Assembly (NCBI GenBank): GCA_029935275.1
Contig: JAOZKQ010000059.1
Location: 1-10,117, forward strand
Source of the DNA: Bacteroidales bacterium
GTDB lineage: Bacteria > Bacteroidota > Bacteroidia > Bacteroidales > VadinHA17
Length of the DNA stretch: 10,117 nucleotides
Direction: 5' to 3'
Below the pieces are notes generated by a model. The model ran no database searches and was not told where the DNA came from. It saw nothing but the letters and a program-made list of their open reading frames with translations. The stretch's first letter is position 1. Every line of letters starts with the position of its first letter. The position numbers and the translations under genes were made by a program. Positions 1 through 7,863 of this stretch are shown here, piece by piece.

Positions 1-296
1 TATGAAAAACACTGACAATCTTGAGGCGAAGTAATTATTAGAGGTCCCCTTTAATCAATGAAGTCAGTCAATCCTGGGAAATTAAAGGTGTTTTTTCAAT
101 TACTTTTTGAACGGCCCGGATGTAATGGATATAGATGGAACATTTCTAACATCTTTTTAATGTAACAGACTTTTGCTGTTAGGAAACTTTTGTTGGATTA
201 ACTATTAACAATTTATTGTTGATTACTTGAATAATAAAATGGGAAGGGTTAACGTTTTTTAAGTTAATTTAGCGGCAATTTAAGTAATGATTTTAA
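1..296. other. Leader region upstream of the TPR/barrel unit
   Basis: No complete gene is visible here. One + strand frame is open from the left edge to a TAA at 32-34 and reads MKNTDNLEAK, so it could be the last residues of an upstream gene, but ten codons at an edge prove nothing. A possible terminator follows (48-96). The remainder up to 296 is AT-rich. I looked for the Bacteroidota promoter pattern (TTTG, about 19 bases, TAnnTTTG) and found only partial matches, such as TTTG at 189-192 with no proper downstream box, so the promoter of the following gene is not assigned. Confidence 0.5.
48..96 (+). terminator. Possible intrinsic terminator of an upstream gene
   Basis: CCTTTAAT at 48-55 and ATTAAAGG at 81-88 can form a perfect 8-bp stem, closed by a 25-base loop and followed by TG and six Ts (91-96). 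The U-tract is good, but the stem is AT-rich and the loop is long, so this is only a candidate. It would fit an upstream + strand gene ending at about base 34. Confidence 0.3.
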
Positions 297-3200
297 ATGA
301 GCGTGGGTAAACATTTCTATTTACTATATATTTTCATTCTGTTCAGTCAGTTTGCCTTTTCCCAGAAGAACTATTCATATGGTACAATTGATTATGAGTA
401 TAACAGGGCTTTAGAGCTTTTTCAAAAAGAAAAGTATGGGGCTGCCCAGCCACATTTTTTGAAAATTATTGAGAAACTGGATGGCTTTGAAACTGAAATC
501 GGGACAAACTCTTCCTATTATGCTGCTATGTGTTCGGTTTATTTGTTCAACGAAGATGCAGAGTTTCTTTTGAATAAATTTATTTCTGACCATCCTGAGA
601 GTATGAAAACCCGAAAGGCCATTTGGGAATTGGCCTTGTTCTTGTATAAAACAAAAAAATATTCAAGGGCTATTGTTTATTTTGAGAAAGTGGACAGGCA
701 AATTCTAAATGAAGAAGAATATTTTGAATATTTTTTTAAGAAAGGATATAGCTATTTTGCACGAAAGAAATATGAAAATGCCAGTCAGGCTTTTTATGAA
801 ATAAAAGATAAACCTTCAGAATATTATGGCCCTGCAAATTATTATTATGCCTATATAGCCTATAAAAATGAGAATTATGAAACGGCACTTACCGGATTTA
901 AAAGATTGGAAGATGATGAGAATTTTAAAGGTATAGTGCCTTACTATATTTTACAGATTTTATATGGACAGAAAAAATATTCAGAAATTGCAGAGTATGG
1001 CCCTCAGCTGTTAGAAAATGCTATACCTGGAAGGATTGCTGAGGTTGCCAAATTTGTAGGTGATGCTTATTTTCAATTAGAAAACTATGAAGAAGCCCGG
1101 AAATACCTCGAATTATATGTTGAGAAATCTAAATCCATAAGCCGGGAAGACAAGTATGAACTTGGTTATGTTAATTATAAACTTGAAGATTATGAGAAAG
1201 CAATCCCGTATTTTGCAGGGATGGGTGGTGCTGAGGACATGATTGGGCAAAATGCTTATTATTTATTGGCTGATTGTTATTTGAAAACAGGAAATAAAGG
1301 AAAAGCCGGACAGGCCTTTTTTACTGCTTCAAACATGGATTTCGACCCTGAGATAAAAGAGGATGCCATGTTTAATTATGCTAAAATTACCTATGAATTA
1401 TCATTTTCTCCTTTTAATGAAGCTGTAACAGTATTTCAGCAGTATATTCAGCTTTATCCCGGTTCAGAAAAGATTGATGAAGCCTATAATTATCTGGTTA
1501 TGTCATATCTGAATACCAAGAATTATAAATTGGCGCTGGAGTCTATAAATAAAATACAGTCTAAAAACCCGAAGATTAAGGAGGCCTATCAGAGGATTGC
1601 TTTTTACAGGGGACTGGAGTTGTTCGGTGATTTAAAATTTGAAGAAGCACTTGATCTTTTTAACACATCAATTGAGCAGGGGAGTTTTGATCAGGAAATC
1701 CTGGCTAAAAGTTATTATTGGAAAGGTGAGGCACTTTATCGTTTGAAGCAGTATAAAAGTGCCAGTGAAAGCTACAATGAGTTTCTGCTTACCCCGGGGG
1801 CATATTCACTTAAAACATTTAAGCTGGCACATTATAACATTGCGTATTGTTATTTTGATTTGAAGCAATATACTGAGGCTTCCCGCTGGTTTAGAAAGTT
1901 TCTTGACCAGGCAAGCGGCTATAAAGGTAAGATTGTTGCTGATACTTATAATCGCCTGGGTGATTGTGCTTTTGTTAAATCAGATTATACTTTATCCATA
2001 AGTTATTATCAGAAATCAATAGATCTGAAGGCTTCAGATCCTGATTATGCATTATTTCAGAAGTCATTTGCATCTGGTCTGAAGAAAAAATACCAGCAGG
2101 AAATTGGAGGTTATACAAAATTACAAGAAGTCTATCCTTCTTCGGGTTATGTAGATGATGCAATTTTTGAAAGAGGCCGGGCTTATGTTAAGATTAATCA
2201 AAGTAGCAAGGCACTTGCTGACTTCTACAAACTAATGGAACAGTTTCCTAATAGTAGTTATTATCCAAAAGCCTTGCTACAGATAGGTCTTGTTTATTAC
2301 AATACAAATAATAATCAAAAAGCAATTGATGCTTATAAACAACTTGTAGCTAAATTTCCTGGTTCACTTGAATCCAGAAGTGCACTTACTGGTCTTAAAA
2401 CCGTCTATGTGGACATGAACGATGTTGAATCCTATTTTTCATATGTGCGATCTTTAGGTGGTTCCGTTGCGAATGTTAGAATCTCTGAGCAGGATTCACT
2501 TACCTATCTTTCCGGAGAGAACCTTTACATGGCCGGGGATTGTGAAAAGGCTTTGGTTGTTCTTGGAAATTATCTCAAAAAATTCCCGGAAGGTAGCTTT
2601 GTCCTTAATGCACACTTTTACAAGGCAGAATGTCTGGCTTCTTCGGGGAAATTGCAAGAAGCCCTTGTGGATTACAATTATGTGATTAATCATTCAAAAA
2701 ATGTATTTACTGAACCATCCTTATTGGCTGCAGGAAGCATGAGTTTTGATGCAGAAAATTATGCCGGAGCCCTGGAGAATTATGTAATGCTTGAGAATAT
2801 TGCAGATATGCCTGCCAATAAATTAATCGCCCTTGTTGGTCAGGTTCGTTGCCTGTTTGAGTTAGGTAATTATGAGAGTGTTGTTTCAGTAGGGAATAAG
2901 GTACTGGCTACTGAAAAGGTTTCGGAAGAAATTAAACGGGAAGTTAACTTCAAGATGGCAAAATCACTGTATAACTCTGGTAATTTTGCAGATGCCATAG
3001 TTTATTTTAAAAGTGTTTCAAATGAAATAAAAAGTAAGGAAGGGGCTGAGTCTAAATACAGAATTGCTGAGATCTATTTCAGGCAGGGAGAAATTGATAA
3101 GGCTGAAAAGGTGACCAGAGAGTTTATTGAGGAAAATACACCACACCAGCAATGGATGGCAAGGATTTTTATTTTATCTTCTGATATAAGCCTTAAAAAG

Positions 3201-3437
3201 AATGACTTGTTACAGGCAAGATATACACTGCAAAGTTTGATTGACTTTTACGATGTGAATGATGATGGAATAAAGGATGAGGCCAGAAAGAAACTGAATA
3301 TTATTCTTAATATGGAACAGGATGAGGTGGAAAAAGATACAGTAGCACCTGATACAATCTATAATAATAAGGAAAGTAGTGAGCCTTTAAGCATTGCAAA
3401 TGACATTGATGATTATTTGCTTAGTATGCATTTTTAA
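297..3437 (+). CDS. Secreted tetratricopeptide-repeat (TPR) protein, 1046 aa
   Basis: This is a large exported protein built almost wholly from TPR-like helix pairs. Residues 1-22 form a signal peptide with likely cleavage at FS|Q23, so the mature protein should be periplasmic or on the periplasmic face of the outer membrane. Helical hairpins of roughly 34 residues with the usual small/aromatic pattern (A..Y…A…Y…) run from about 30 to 985, for example at 107-135, 180-207, 246-277, 391-421, 471-500, 510-540, 620-650, 657-688, 773-797 and 918-945; I estimate about 20. A less regular stretch at about 700-735 interrupts the array. The tail (about 1007-1046) is polar and acidic. No catalytic motif is visible, so a scaffold or protein-binding role is the best inference. 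It sits 17 bases upstream of an outer-membrane barrel gene and is probably co-transcribed with it. Similar long TPR proteins occur in Bacteroidota, but I know of no settled function. The ATG at 297 is chosen because the signal peptide starts there. Confidence 0.93.
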   Translation: MSVGKHFYLLYIFILFSQFAFSQKNYSYGTIDYEYNRALELFQKEKYGAAQPHFLKIIEKLDGFETEIGTNSSYYAAMCSVYLFNEDAEFLLNKFISDHPESMKTRKAIWELALFLYKTKKYSRAIVYFEKVDRQILNEEEYFEYFFKKGYSYFARKKYENASQAFYEIKDKPSEYYGPANYYYAYIAYKNENYETALTGFKRLEDDENFKGIVPYYILQILYGQKKYSEIAEYGPQLLENAIPGRIAEVAKFVGDAYFQLENYEEARKYLELYVEKSKSISREDKYELGYVNYKLEDYEKAIPYFAGMGGAEDMIGQNAYYLLADCYLKTGNKGKAGQAFFTASNMDFDPEIKEDAMFNYAKITYELSFSPFNEAVTVFQQYIQLYPGSEKIDEAYNYLVMSYLNTKNYKLALESINKIQSKNPKIKEAYQRIAFYRGLELFGDLKFEEALDLFNTSIEQGSFDQEILAKSYYWKGEALYRLKQYKSASESYNEFLLTPGAYSLKTFKLAHYNIAYCYFDLKQYTEASRWFRKFLDQASGYKGKIVADTYNRLGDCAFVKSDYTLSISYYQKSIDLKASDPDYALFQKSFASGLKKKYQQEIGGYTKLQEVYPSSGYVDDAIFERGRAYVKINQSSKALADFYKLMEQFPNSSYYPKALLQIGLVYYNTNNNQKAIDAYKQLVAKFPGSLESRSALTGLKTVYVDMNDVESYFSYVRSLGGSVANVRISEQDSLTYLSGENLYMAGDCEKALVVLGNYLKKFPEGSFVLNAHFYKAECLASSGKLQEALVDYNYVINHSKNVFTEPSLLAAGSMSFDAENYAGALENYVMLENIADMPANKLIALVGQVRCLFELGNYESVVSVGNKVLATEKVSEEIKREVNFKMAKSLYNSGNFADAIVYFKSVSNEIKSKEGAESKYRIAEIYFRQGEIDKAEKVTREFIEENTPHQQWMARIFILSSDISLKKNDLLQARYTLQSLIDFYDVNDDGIKDEARKKLNIILNMEQDEVEKDTVAPDTIYNNKESSEPLSIANDIDDYLLSMHF

Positions 3438-3454
3438 AAATTTTTGTGCAGAGA

Positions 3455-5119
3455 ATGAAAAACAGGATCTATTATATTTTTTTATTACTAACCGGATTGC
3501 TTATCCTACCGGGGACTTATGCCCAGGAGGAAACGATTAAAAAGGAAGTTAGGGTAGTGAAGCCATATGAACCCAGGCTTTCAGATGCCTATAAAATTAA
3601 TATGCTTCCTGTAATGGATGATACATTAAAATTGACAACGGAAACCACCTACACTATTTACCCTAAGAATTTTCAGCCGGAATATGAGTTTACACCTTTG
3701 AAGCCGGCAAGGATGGAAAGTGAATATATATCCAAATTATACCATAGCTACCTTAAGCTGGGTTTTGGTTCGAATCTTACACCATATGGTGAGCTTAGTA
3801 TTAGTAATCTCCGTTCTAAAACTTTGTCTATAGGTGCATGGATCAGGCATATTTCATCTTATGGTAATGTGAAACTTCAAAATGGACAAAAAGTTTTTTC
3901 CGGTTATGGTGATACTGATTTTTTGCTTCATGGTAAAAAGGTGTTAAAAAAGTCTTTGCTCTCTGCTGAAGCAGGGGTGAACCAGGACTGGGTGCACGAT
4001 TACGGATATAATCCCGAAATTGATACAAACCTGCTTCGAGATGATATCAGGCGGGATTATCTCGATATTTTTGGTGGATTAAAACTGGAATCTACCCATA
4101 TGGACTCAAATCATTTAAATTATAAGTTCCAGGCTAATTACCATTATTTTAAAGATCGTTTTAAGAATACGCAAAATGAATTTTATTTTAATGGCAGATT
4201 AAATAAGATATTCTTTGAAAATAAAATGTTTGGCCTTGATTTTGGCGGGCTCTATCTGGGTTCAAATATGGATAGCCTGCCTGAACCTGTAACTTACATA
4301 AATATTAAGCCATGGTATTCACAAGTTTCTGAATTGTGGCGGCTTGACCTTGCTCTAAATGTGAATTTGGAAAATGAATCAGGTAAGATGATGTTGCATA
4401 TCTATCCGAATGCAAGGTTTAATTTCAATATAGTGCCACAATATCTTACTGCTTTTGTAGGTGTTGAAGGGGAGTTTCAGAGTCATACATACCGCCAGAT
4501 GATTTCGGAGAACCCATATCAGATACCCGGTTTGAATGCAAAAGGAACAGATAGTAAAATGAATTTCTCAGGTGGGTTTAACGGCTCCTTCAGCCGAAAG
4601 TCAGCTTATCACGTACGGGTTAGTTATTCTCTGGTTGATCAAATGTACTTTTATGTAAATGATACCATTAGCGGTATTGGTAACCAGTTTTATTTTGAGT
4701 ATGACGATGTTGAGATTACAAGGGTTTTTGGTGAAGTAAGTACAAAAATTGGTTCAAGTGCCGAAATTTTCCTGAAAGCTAATTATTATCACTATGGTTT
4801 GTCAACACAGGCACGAGCCTGGAATAAGCCTGATTTTGATGCAACTGCTACTTTACGTTATAATATGCAAAAAAAGATCATGTTTGAGTTGGATGCTTAC
4901 TATATTGGGAAACGATATGCTAAATCCTATGAATTTGCCCGTCCGGAGATTGCGCTGGATGGTTTTGTAGATCTTAATTTTAAAGCTGAATATCAATTTA
5001 CCAAACTATTATCCTTTTATGCGAGATTGAATAATATCCTCGGCCAGGGATACGAGATTTGGAACCAATATCCGGTACAGCGGTTTTCTGTATTTGTCGG
5101 TTTTACCTACTCCCTTTAA
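3455..5119 (+). CDS. Plugless outer-membrane beta-barrel, TonB-receptor-like, 554 aa
   Basis: A frame beginning at GTG 3446 is open, but the ATG at 3455 gives a classical signal peptide (MKNR, then a hydrophobic core, cleavage at YA|Q24) and is preferred. After the signal comes a periplasmic segment of about 75 residues containing EVRVVKPYEPRLSDAYKI (31-48). A long region rich in alternating aromatic and polar strands then runs from about residue 95 to the end. The C-terminus (…YEIWNQYPVQRFSVFVGFTYSL) resembles the final strands of TonB-dependent receptor barrels. The protein has no room for the usual plug of about 120 residues, so it is unlikely to be an ordinary TonB-driven transporter, although automated annotation may call it one. 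From memory, Bacteroides genomes encode relatives with a similar 'V.K.YEP..S.A.K.N' N-terminus; their role is unknown to me. The gene lies directly behind the TPR gene, which suggests a joint function at the outer membrane. The barrel assignment is firm; the function is not. Confidence 0.88.
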   Translation: MKNRIYYIFLLLTGLLILPGTYAQEETIKKEVRVVKPYEPRLSDAYKINMLPVMDDTLKLTTETTYTIYPKNFQPEYEFTPLKPARMESEYISKLYHSYLKLGFGSNLTPYGELSISNLRSKTLSIGAWIRHISSYGNVKLQNGQKVFSGYGDTDFLLHGKKVLKKSLLSAEAGVNQDWVHDYGYNPEIDTNLLRDDIRRDYLDIFGGLKLESTHMDSNHLNYKFQANYHYFKDRFKNTQNEFYFNGRLNKIFFENKMFGLDFGGLYLGSNMDSLPEPVTYINIKPWYSQVSELWRLDLALNVNLENESGKMMLHIYPNARFNFNIVPQYLTAFVGVEGEFQSHTYRQMISENPYQIPGLNAKGTDSKMNFSGGFNGSFSRKSAYHVRVSYSLVDQMYFYVNDTISGIGNQFYFEYDDVEITRVFGEVSTKIGSSAEIFLKANYYHYGLSTQARAWNKPDFDATATLRYNMQKKIMFELDAYYIGKRYAKSYEFARPEIALDGFVDLNFKAEYQFTKLLSFYARLNNILGQGYEIWNQYPVQRFSVFVGFTYSL

Positions 5120-5493
5120 TTTTTATACCCGAAATATTATTGCTTTTTTATAAGATTGAAATCTGCTTTCCCTGCTTTTTCCAATATAATTTTGCTATTC
5201 CTGAAAGGTTCAAAAATGTTTGTTTATTGTTGATAAAATAGTCTTATTTTTCATCCTTTAAATCCCTGAAAATCATTAAAATTTGCTATCTTTGTAGCAT
5301 ATTTTTTTTGTGTATGTTTTGAAATTATAATATGCATCAAATTAATTAGTTGTAATGATGATTTGGTAATTTGGAAAAGGAGTTTGTTTTTTGGTAAGTA
5401 TAAAAGAATCTTATCCTGAGATTTTTCATTCAATCAAGTTTTAAATTATTATTGAACGCTATAAATTAAGAAATTATATTAATTGATTTTTAT
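5120..5493. other. Spacer between the barrel gene and gyrB, with gyrB leader
   Basis: This 374-base AT-rich gap contains no convincing gene. I see no strong terminator after the barrel gene: the AAAATA/TATTTT pairing at 5235-5250 is all A-T and weak. The clear element is a promoter-like TAnnTTTG box at 5287-5294. The part downstream of it would be a gyrB leader of roughly 190 bases. Within that leader, 5404-5411 can pair with 5419-5426 (8 bp including one G-U, loop of 7). This could fold in the mRNA but may be chance in such AT-rich DNA. Confidence 0.55.
5265..5294 (+). promoter_or_regulatory. Probable gyrB promoter, Bacteroidota type
   Basis: TATCTTTG at 5287-5294 matches the Bacteroidota -7 consensus TAnnTTTG exactly. 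Eighteen bases upstream lies CCTG (5265-5268), which keeps only the last two bases of the TTTG -33 box, so the upstream half is weak. Transcription would start near 5300, giving a leader of about 190 bases before the gyrB ATG. The -7 box sits inside a small inverted repeat (5284-5288 with 5295-5299) that is followed by eight Ts. Confidence 0.55.
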
Positions 5494-7485
5494 ATGAGTA
5501 ATATGGAAGATAAAAACCTGAAAAATGATTATTCTGCTGAGAATATTCAGGTACTTGAAGGACTTGAGGCCGTTAGGAAAAGGCCAGCTATGTATATAGG
5601 TGATGTAAGTACCAAAGGCTTGCATCATTTGGTGTATGAGGTTGTTGATAACTCAATTGATGAGGCCCTGGTCGGGCATTGTAGTCGCATTGAAGTGTTT
5701 ATAAACGAAAATGGTTCCGTCACTGTTAAAGATGATGGCAGGGGTATCCCTATTGATTTTCATGAAAAAGAACAAAAATCAGCATTGGAGGTTGTAATGA
5801 CAATTCTCCACGCAGGAGGAAAGTTTGATAAAGATTCTTACAAAGTGTCTGGTGGCTTGCATGGTGTTGGTGTTTCCTGCGTTAATGCCCTTTCTAATTT
5901 CCTTGAAGCAAAAGTGCATAAGGAAGGTATGCTTTATGTACAGAAATATGAAAAAGGGAAACCTGTAACAGGTGTGGAAAAAGTGGGCTCAACTGATTTA
6001 AGGGGTACGGAAATTACTTTTACCCCTGATGATACCATCTTTACTACGGTAGAGTATAATTTTGAAATTCTGGCTGCCAGATTAAGGGAATTAGCTTTTC
6101 TTAATAAAGGCATCTTTCTGAAGTTGACTGATTTCCGTGAACTTATAGAAAATGGTAATAACGGTAATTCAAATGATAATGGCAATGAAAAGTACAGAAT
6201 AGAAGAGTTTTACTCGGAGGAAGGCCTGAGAGAATTTGTTGCATATTTGGATGCTACCCGTGAGAAATTGATTGAAACCCCTATTTATATTGATACAGAG
6301 AAAAATGGTGTTCCTGTTGAAATTGCAATGCAATATAATACTTCATTTTCTGAAAATATTCATTCCTATGTGAATAATATTAATACAATTGAAGGAGGAA
6401 CCCATCTTTCAGGTTTTAGAAGGGGCCTTACGAGGACACTTAAAAGTTATGCGGATAAATCAGGAATGCTTGCTAAACTTAAATTTGACATCAGCGGGGA
6501 TGATTTCAGGGAAGGACTTACTGCAATTATATCCTGTAAAGTTCAGGAACCGCAGTTTGAAGGCCAGACCAAAACAAAACTTGGGAATTCAGATGTGATG
6601 GGGGCCGTTGATCAGGCTGTAAGCACTTCTTTATCTAACTATCTGGAAGAAAATCCAAAGGAGGCTAAAATCATTGTTCAAAAAGTGATTCTGGCTGCTA
6701 CAGCACGCCATGCTGCGCGAAAGGCAAGAGAGCTGGTTCAAAGAAAGAATGTGTTGTCTGGTTCCGGTTTGCCAGGTAAATTATCGGATTGCTCCGAAAG
6801 GGATCCTTCCTTATGCGAAGTGTATCTTGTTGAGGGTGATTCAGCCGGTGGAACAGCCAAGCAGGGTCGTGACCGGAAGTTTCAGGCCATTTTGCCACTT
6901 CGTGGTAAAATCCTGAACGTTGAAAAAGCAATGCAGCACAAGATATTTGAAAATGAAGAAATTAAAAACATCTTTACTGCTTTGGGTGTAACCATTGGCA
7001 CTGAAGAGGATAGTAAAGCCTTAAACCTTGAAAAACTCAGATATCATAAAGTAGTGATCATGACTGATGCCGATGTGGATGGAAGCCATATTTCTACACT
7101 GATTATGACATTCTTCTTCCGTTATATGCAGGATCTTATTAAAAAAGGTTATTTATATATCGCTACTCCTCCACTATATCAGGTTAAAAAAGGGAAAAGC
7201 AGATTTTATTGCTGGTCAGAAGAGGAAAGACAACATCACGTGGCAGAACTTGGAGGAGGGAAAGACAGCAGCGTAAGTATTCAAAGGTACAAGGGTTTGG
7301 GTGAAATGAATGCTGAACAATTATGGGAAACAACAATGAATCCTGAGTTCCGGACTTTCAGACAAGTTACGATTGATAACGCTGCTGAAGCTGATCGTAT
7401 TTTTTCTATGCTAATGGGAGATGAGGTTCCCCCACGGAGGGAATTCATTGAGACACATGCAAAGTATGCCAATATTGATACTTGA
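5494..7485 (+). CDS. gyrB: DNA gyrase subunit B
   Basis: GyrB is the ATPase subunit of the GyrA2GyrB2 topoisomerase that introduces negative supercoils. The GHKL ATPase domain shows YEVVDNSIDEA (E49, N53), DDGRGIP (80-86), the lid GGLHGVG (120-126) and GTEITF (171-176). The transducer domain follows with the ATP-contacting QTK loop (358-360). The Toprim domain has EGDSAGG (E447) and DADVDG (D525, D527, D529), the metal-binding set. The C-terminal region carries QRYKGLGEMN (597-606). At 663 residues it is the short form, without the insert of about 170 residues found in E. coli. Between the ATPase and transducer parts is an Asn/Gly-rich stretch (219-232). The residue aligned with E. coli Arg136 is Val149. 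No Shine-Dalgarno sequence is seen; a second ATG at 5503 is possible, but the first fits the usual family N-terminus. The gene is probably monocistronic, with its own promoter and a strong terminator. ParE is the main alternative. I favour GyrB from the overall sequence. Confidence 0.96.
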   Translation: MSNMEDKNLKNDYSAENIQVLEGLEAVRKRPAMYIGDVSTKGLHHLVYEVVDNSIDEALVGHCSRIEVFINENGSVTVKDDGRGIPIDFHEKEQKSALEVVMTILHAGGKFDKDSYKVSGGLHGVGVSCVNALSNFLEAKVHKEGMLYVQKYEKGKPVTGVEKVGSTDLRGTEITFTPDDTIFTTVEYNFEILAARLRELAFLNKGIFLKLTDFRELIENGNNGNSNDNGNEKYRIEEFYSEEGLREFVAYLDATREKLIETPIYIDTEKNGVPVEIAMQYNTSFSENIHSYVNNINTIEGGTHLSGFRRGLTRTLKSYADKSGMLAKLKFDISGDDFREGLTAIISCKVQEPQFEGQTKTKLGNSDVMGAVDQAVSTSLSNYLEENPKEAKIIVQKVILAATARHAARKARELVQRKNVLSGSGLPGKLSDCSERDPSLCEVYLVEGDSAGGTAKQGRDRKFQAILPLRGKILNVEKAMQHKIFENEEIKNIFTALGVTIGTEEDSKALNLEKLRYHKVVIMTDADVDGSHISTLIMTFFFRYMQDLIKKGYLYIATPPLYQVKKGKSRFYCWSEEERQHHVAELGGGKDSSVSIQRYKGLGEMNAEQLWETTMNPEFRTFRQVTIDNAAEADRIFSMLMGDEVPPRREFIETHAKYANIDT

Positions 7486-7523
7486 TAATTTCTGTAAGAC
7501 TATAAATATACACCTAATATATG

Positions 7524-7557
7524 AAAGGCAGGACTATGATTCCTGCCTTTTGGCTTT
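7524..7557 (+). terminator. Intrinsic terminator of gyrB
   Basis: AAAGGCAGGA (7524-7533) pairs perfectly with TCCTGCCTTT (7541-7550) across a 7-base loop. It is followed by a T-rich stretch reading TGGCTTTT. It lies about 40 bases after the gyrB stop codon and is the clearest terminator in the window. Confidence 0.88.
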
Positions 7558-7574
7558 TAGTTAAACTTAAAAAT

Positions 7575-7593
7575 CCACCTTCTTAGAAGGTGG
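7575..7593. repeat. Left palindrome of the paired-hairpin element
   Basis: A 19-base palindrome with arms CCACCTTC and GAAGGTGG around TTA. It lies only 18 bases after the gyrB terminator T-tract. It has no T-run of its own on either side, so it does not look like a second terminator. Confidence 0.75.
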
Positions 7594-7732
7594 TCATGTT
7601 ATGATAGCTTTGCATAATAATCAAAAAGACTAATAAGTCTTAGAAATTGTTGTATGTGATTAATTATCATTAAAGTATTAGTAGGTATGTTGCAAAGTTT
7701 TGATAAAATCCCCTTTGAGGGGCAAATCAAAG

Positions 7733-7751
7733 CCACCTTCTCAGAAGGTGG
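7733..7751. repeat. Right palindrome of the paired-hairpin element
   Basis: Same arms as the left copy (CCACCTTC and GAAGGTGG) around TCA instead of TTA. The stem can extend outward by one G-U and one A-U pair (7732/7752 and 7731/7753). The GC hairpin at 7710-7722 precedes it by 10 bases. Confidence 0.75.
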
Positions 7752-7863
7752 TTGTTTACTGAAATTAAGATTTTTATGATCATTCGCATTATAACCTTTC
7801 AAATGGCTTGTTCGTACCATATAGATATTCATAAAAAAAATTGACTCTGCATTAATTTGTTAA

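Larger units (their letters stand above)
7575..7751. repeat. Paired-hairpin element, possible MITE or REP doublet
   Basis: Two almost identical 19-base palindromes bound this segment: CCACCTTCTTAGAAGGTGG (7575-7593) and CCACCTTCTCAGAAGGTGG (7733-7751). They differ only at the central base, so each can fold as an 8-bp stem with a 3-base loop. Inside them, 7599-7615 and 7690-7706 form an imperfect inverted repeat (13 of 17 positions, core CTTTGCA/TGCAAAG). Further in is a 6-bp hairpin, AAGACT/AGTCTT (7626-7641). CCCCT-TTG-AGGGG (7710-7722) is a GC-rich hairpin just before the right palindrome. The segment encodes no credible protein. This architecture suits a small non-autonomous element moved by a Y1 (IS200/IS605 or REP-associated) transposase, or a structured RNA. 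No transposase is nearby and no target duplication is obvious, so the mobile interpretation is inference. Confidence 0.55.

Noticed and set aside
3446..5119. Calling the barrel a full TonB-dependent receptor
   Set aside because: The final strands resemble that family, but the region before the barrel is too short for a plug domain and no convincing TonB box is visible.
5235..5250. AAAATA/TATTTT pairing as a terminator for the barrel gene
   Set aside because: It is an all A-T stem of 6 bp lying more than 100 bases after the stop codon; this is expected by chance in such AT-rich sequence.
5251..5433. A 60-codon - strand open frame in the gyrB leader
   Set aside because: It has a low-complexity Lys/Ile/Asn composition typical of random AT-rich DNA and overlaps the probable gyrB promoter. 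No homology is recognisable.
6698..6931. Open frames on both strands within gyrB
   Set aside because: They are shadows of the strongly conserved Toprim-coding region of gyrB, with no independent signals.
7605..7612. TAGCTTTG inside the hairpin element as a promoter -7 box
   Set aside because: No TTTG-like box lies at the right distance upstream, and no gene follows in that orientation within the element. It is part of the internal inverted repeat.
7599..7832. A 77-codon - strand open frame in the gap after gyrB
   Set aside because: It runs through the right palindrome and the GC hairpin, so its sequence is explained by the repeat element. It has no promoter or family resemblance and is AT-biased outside the hairpins.
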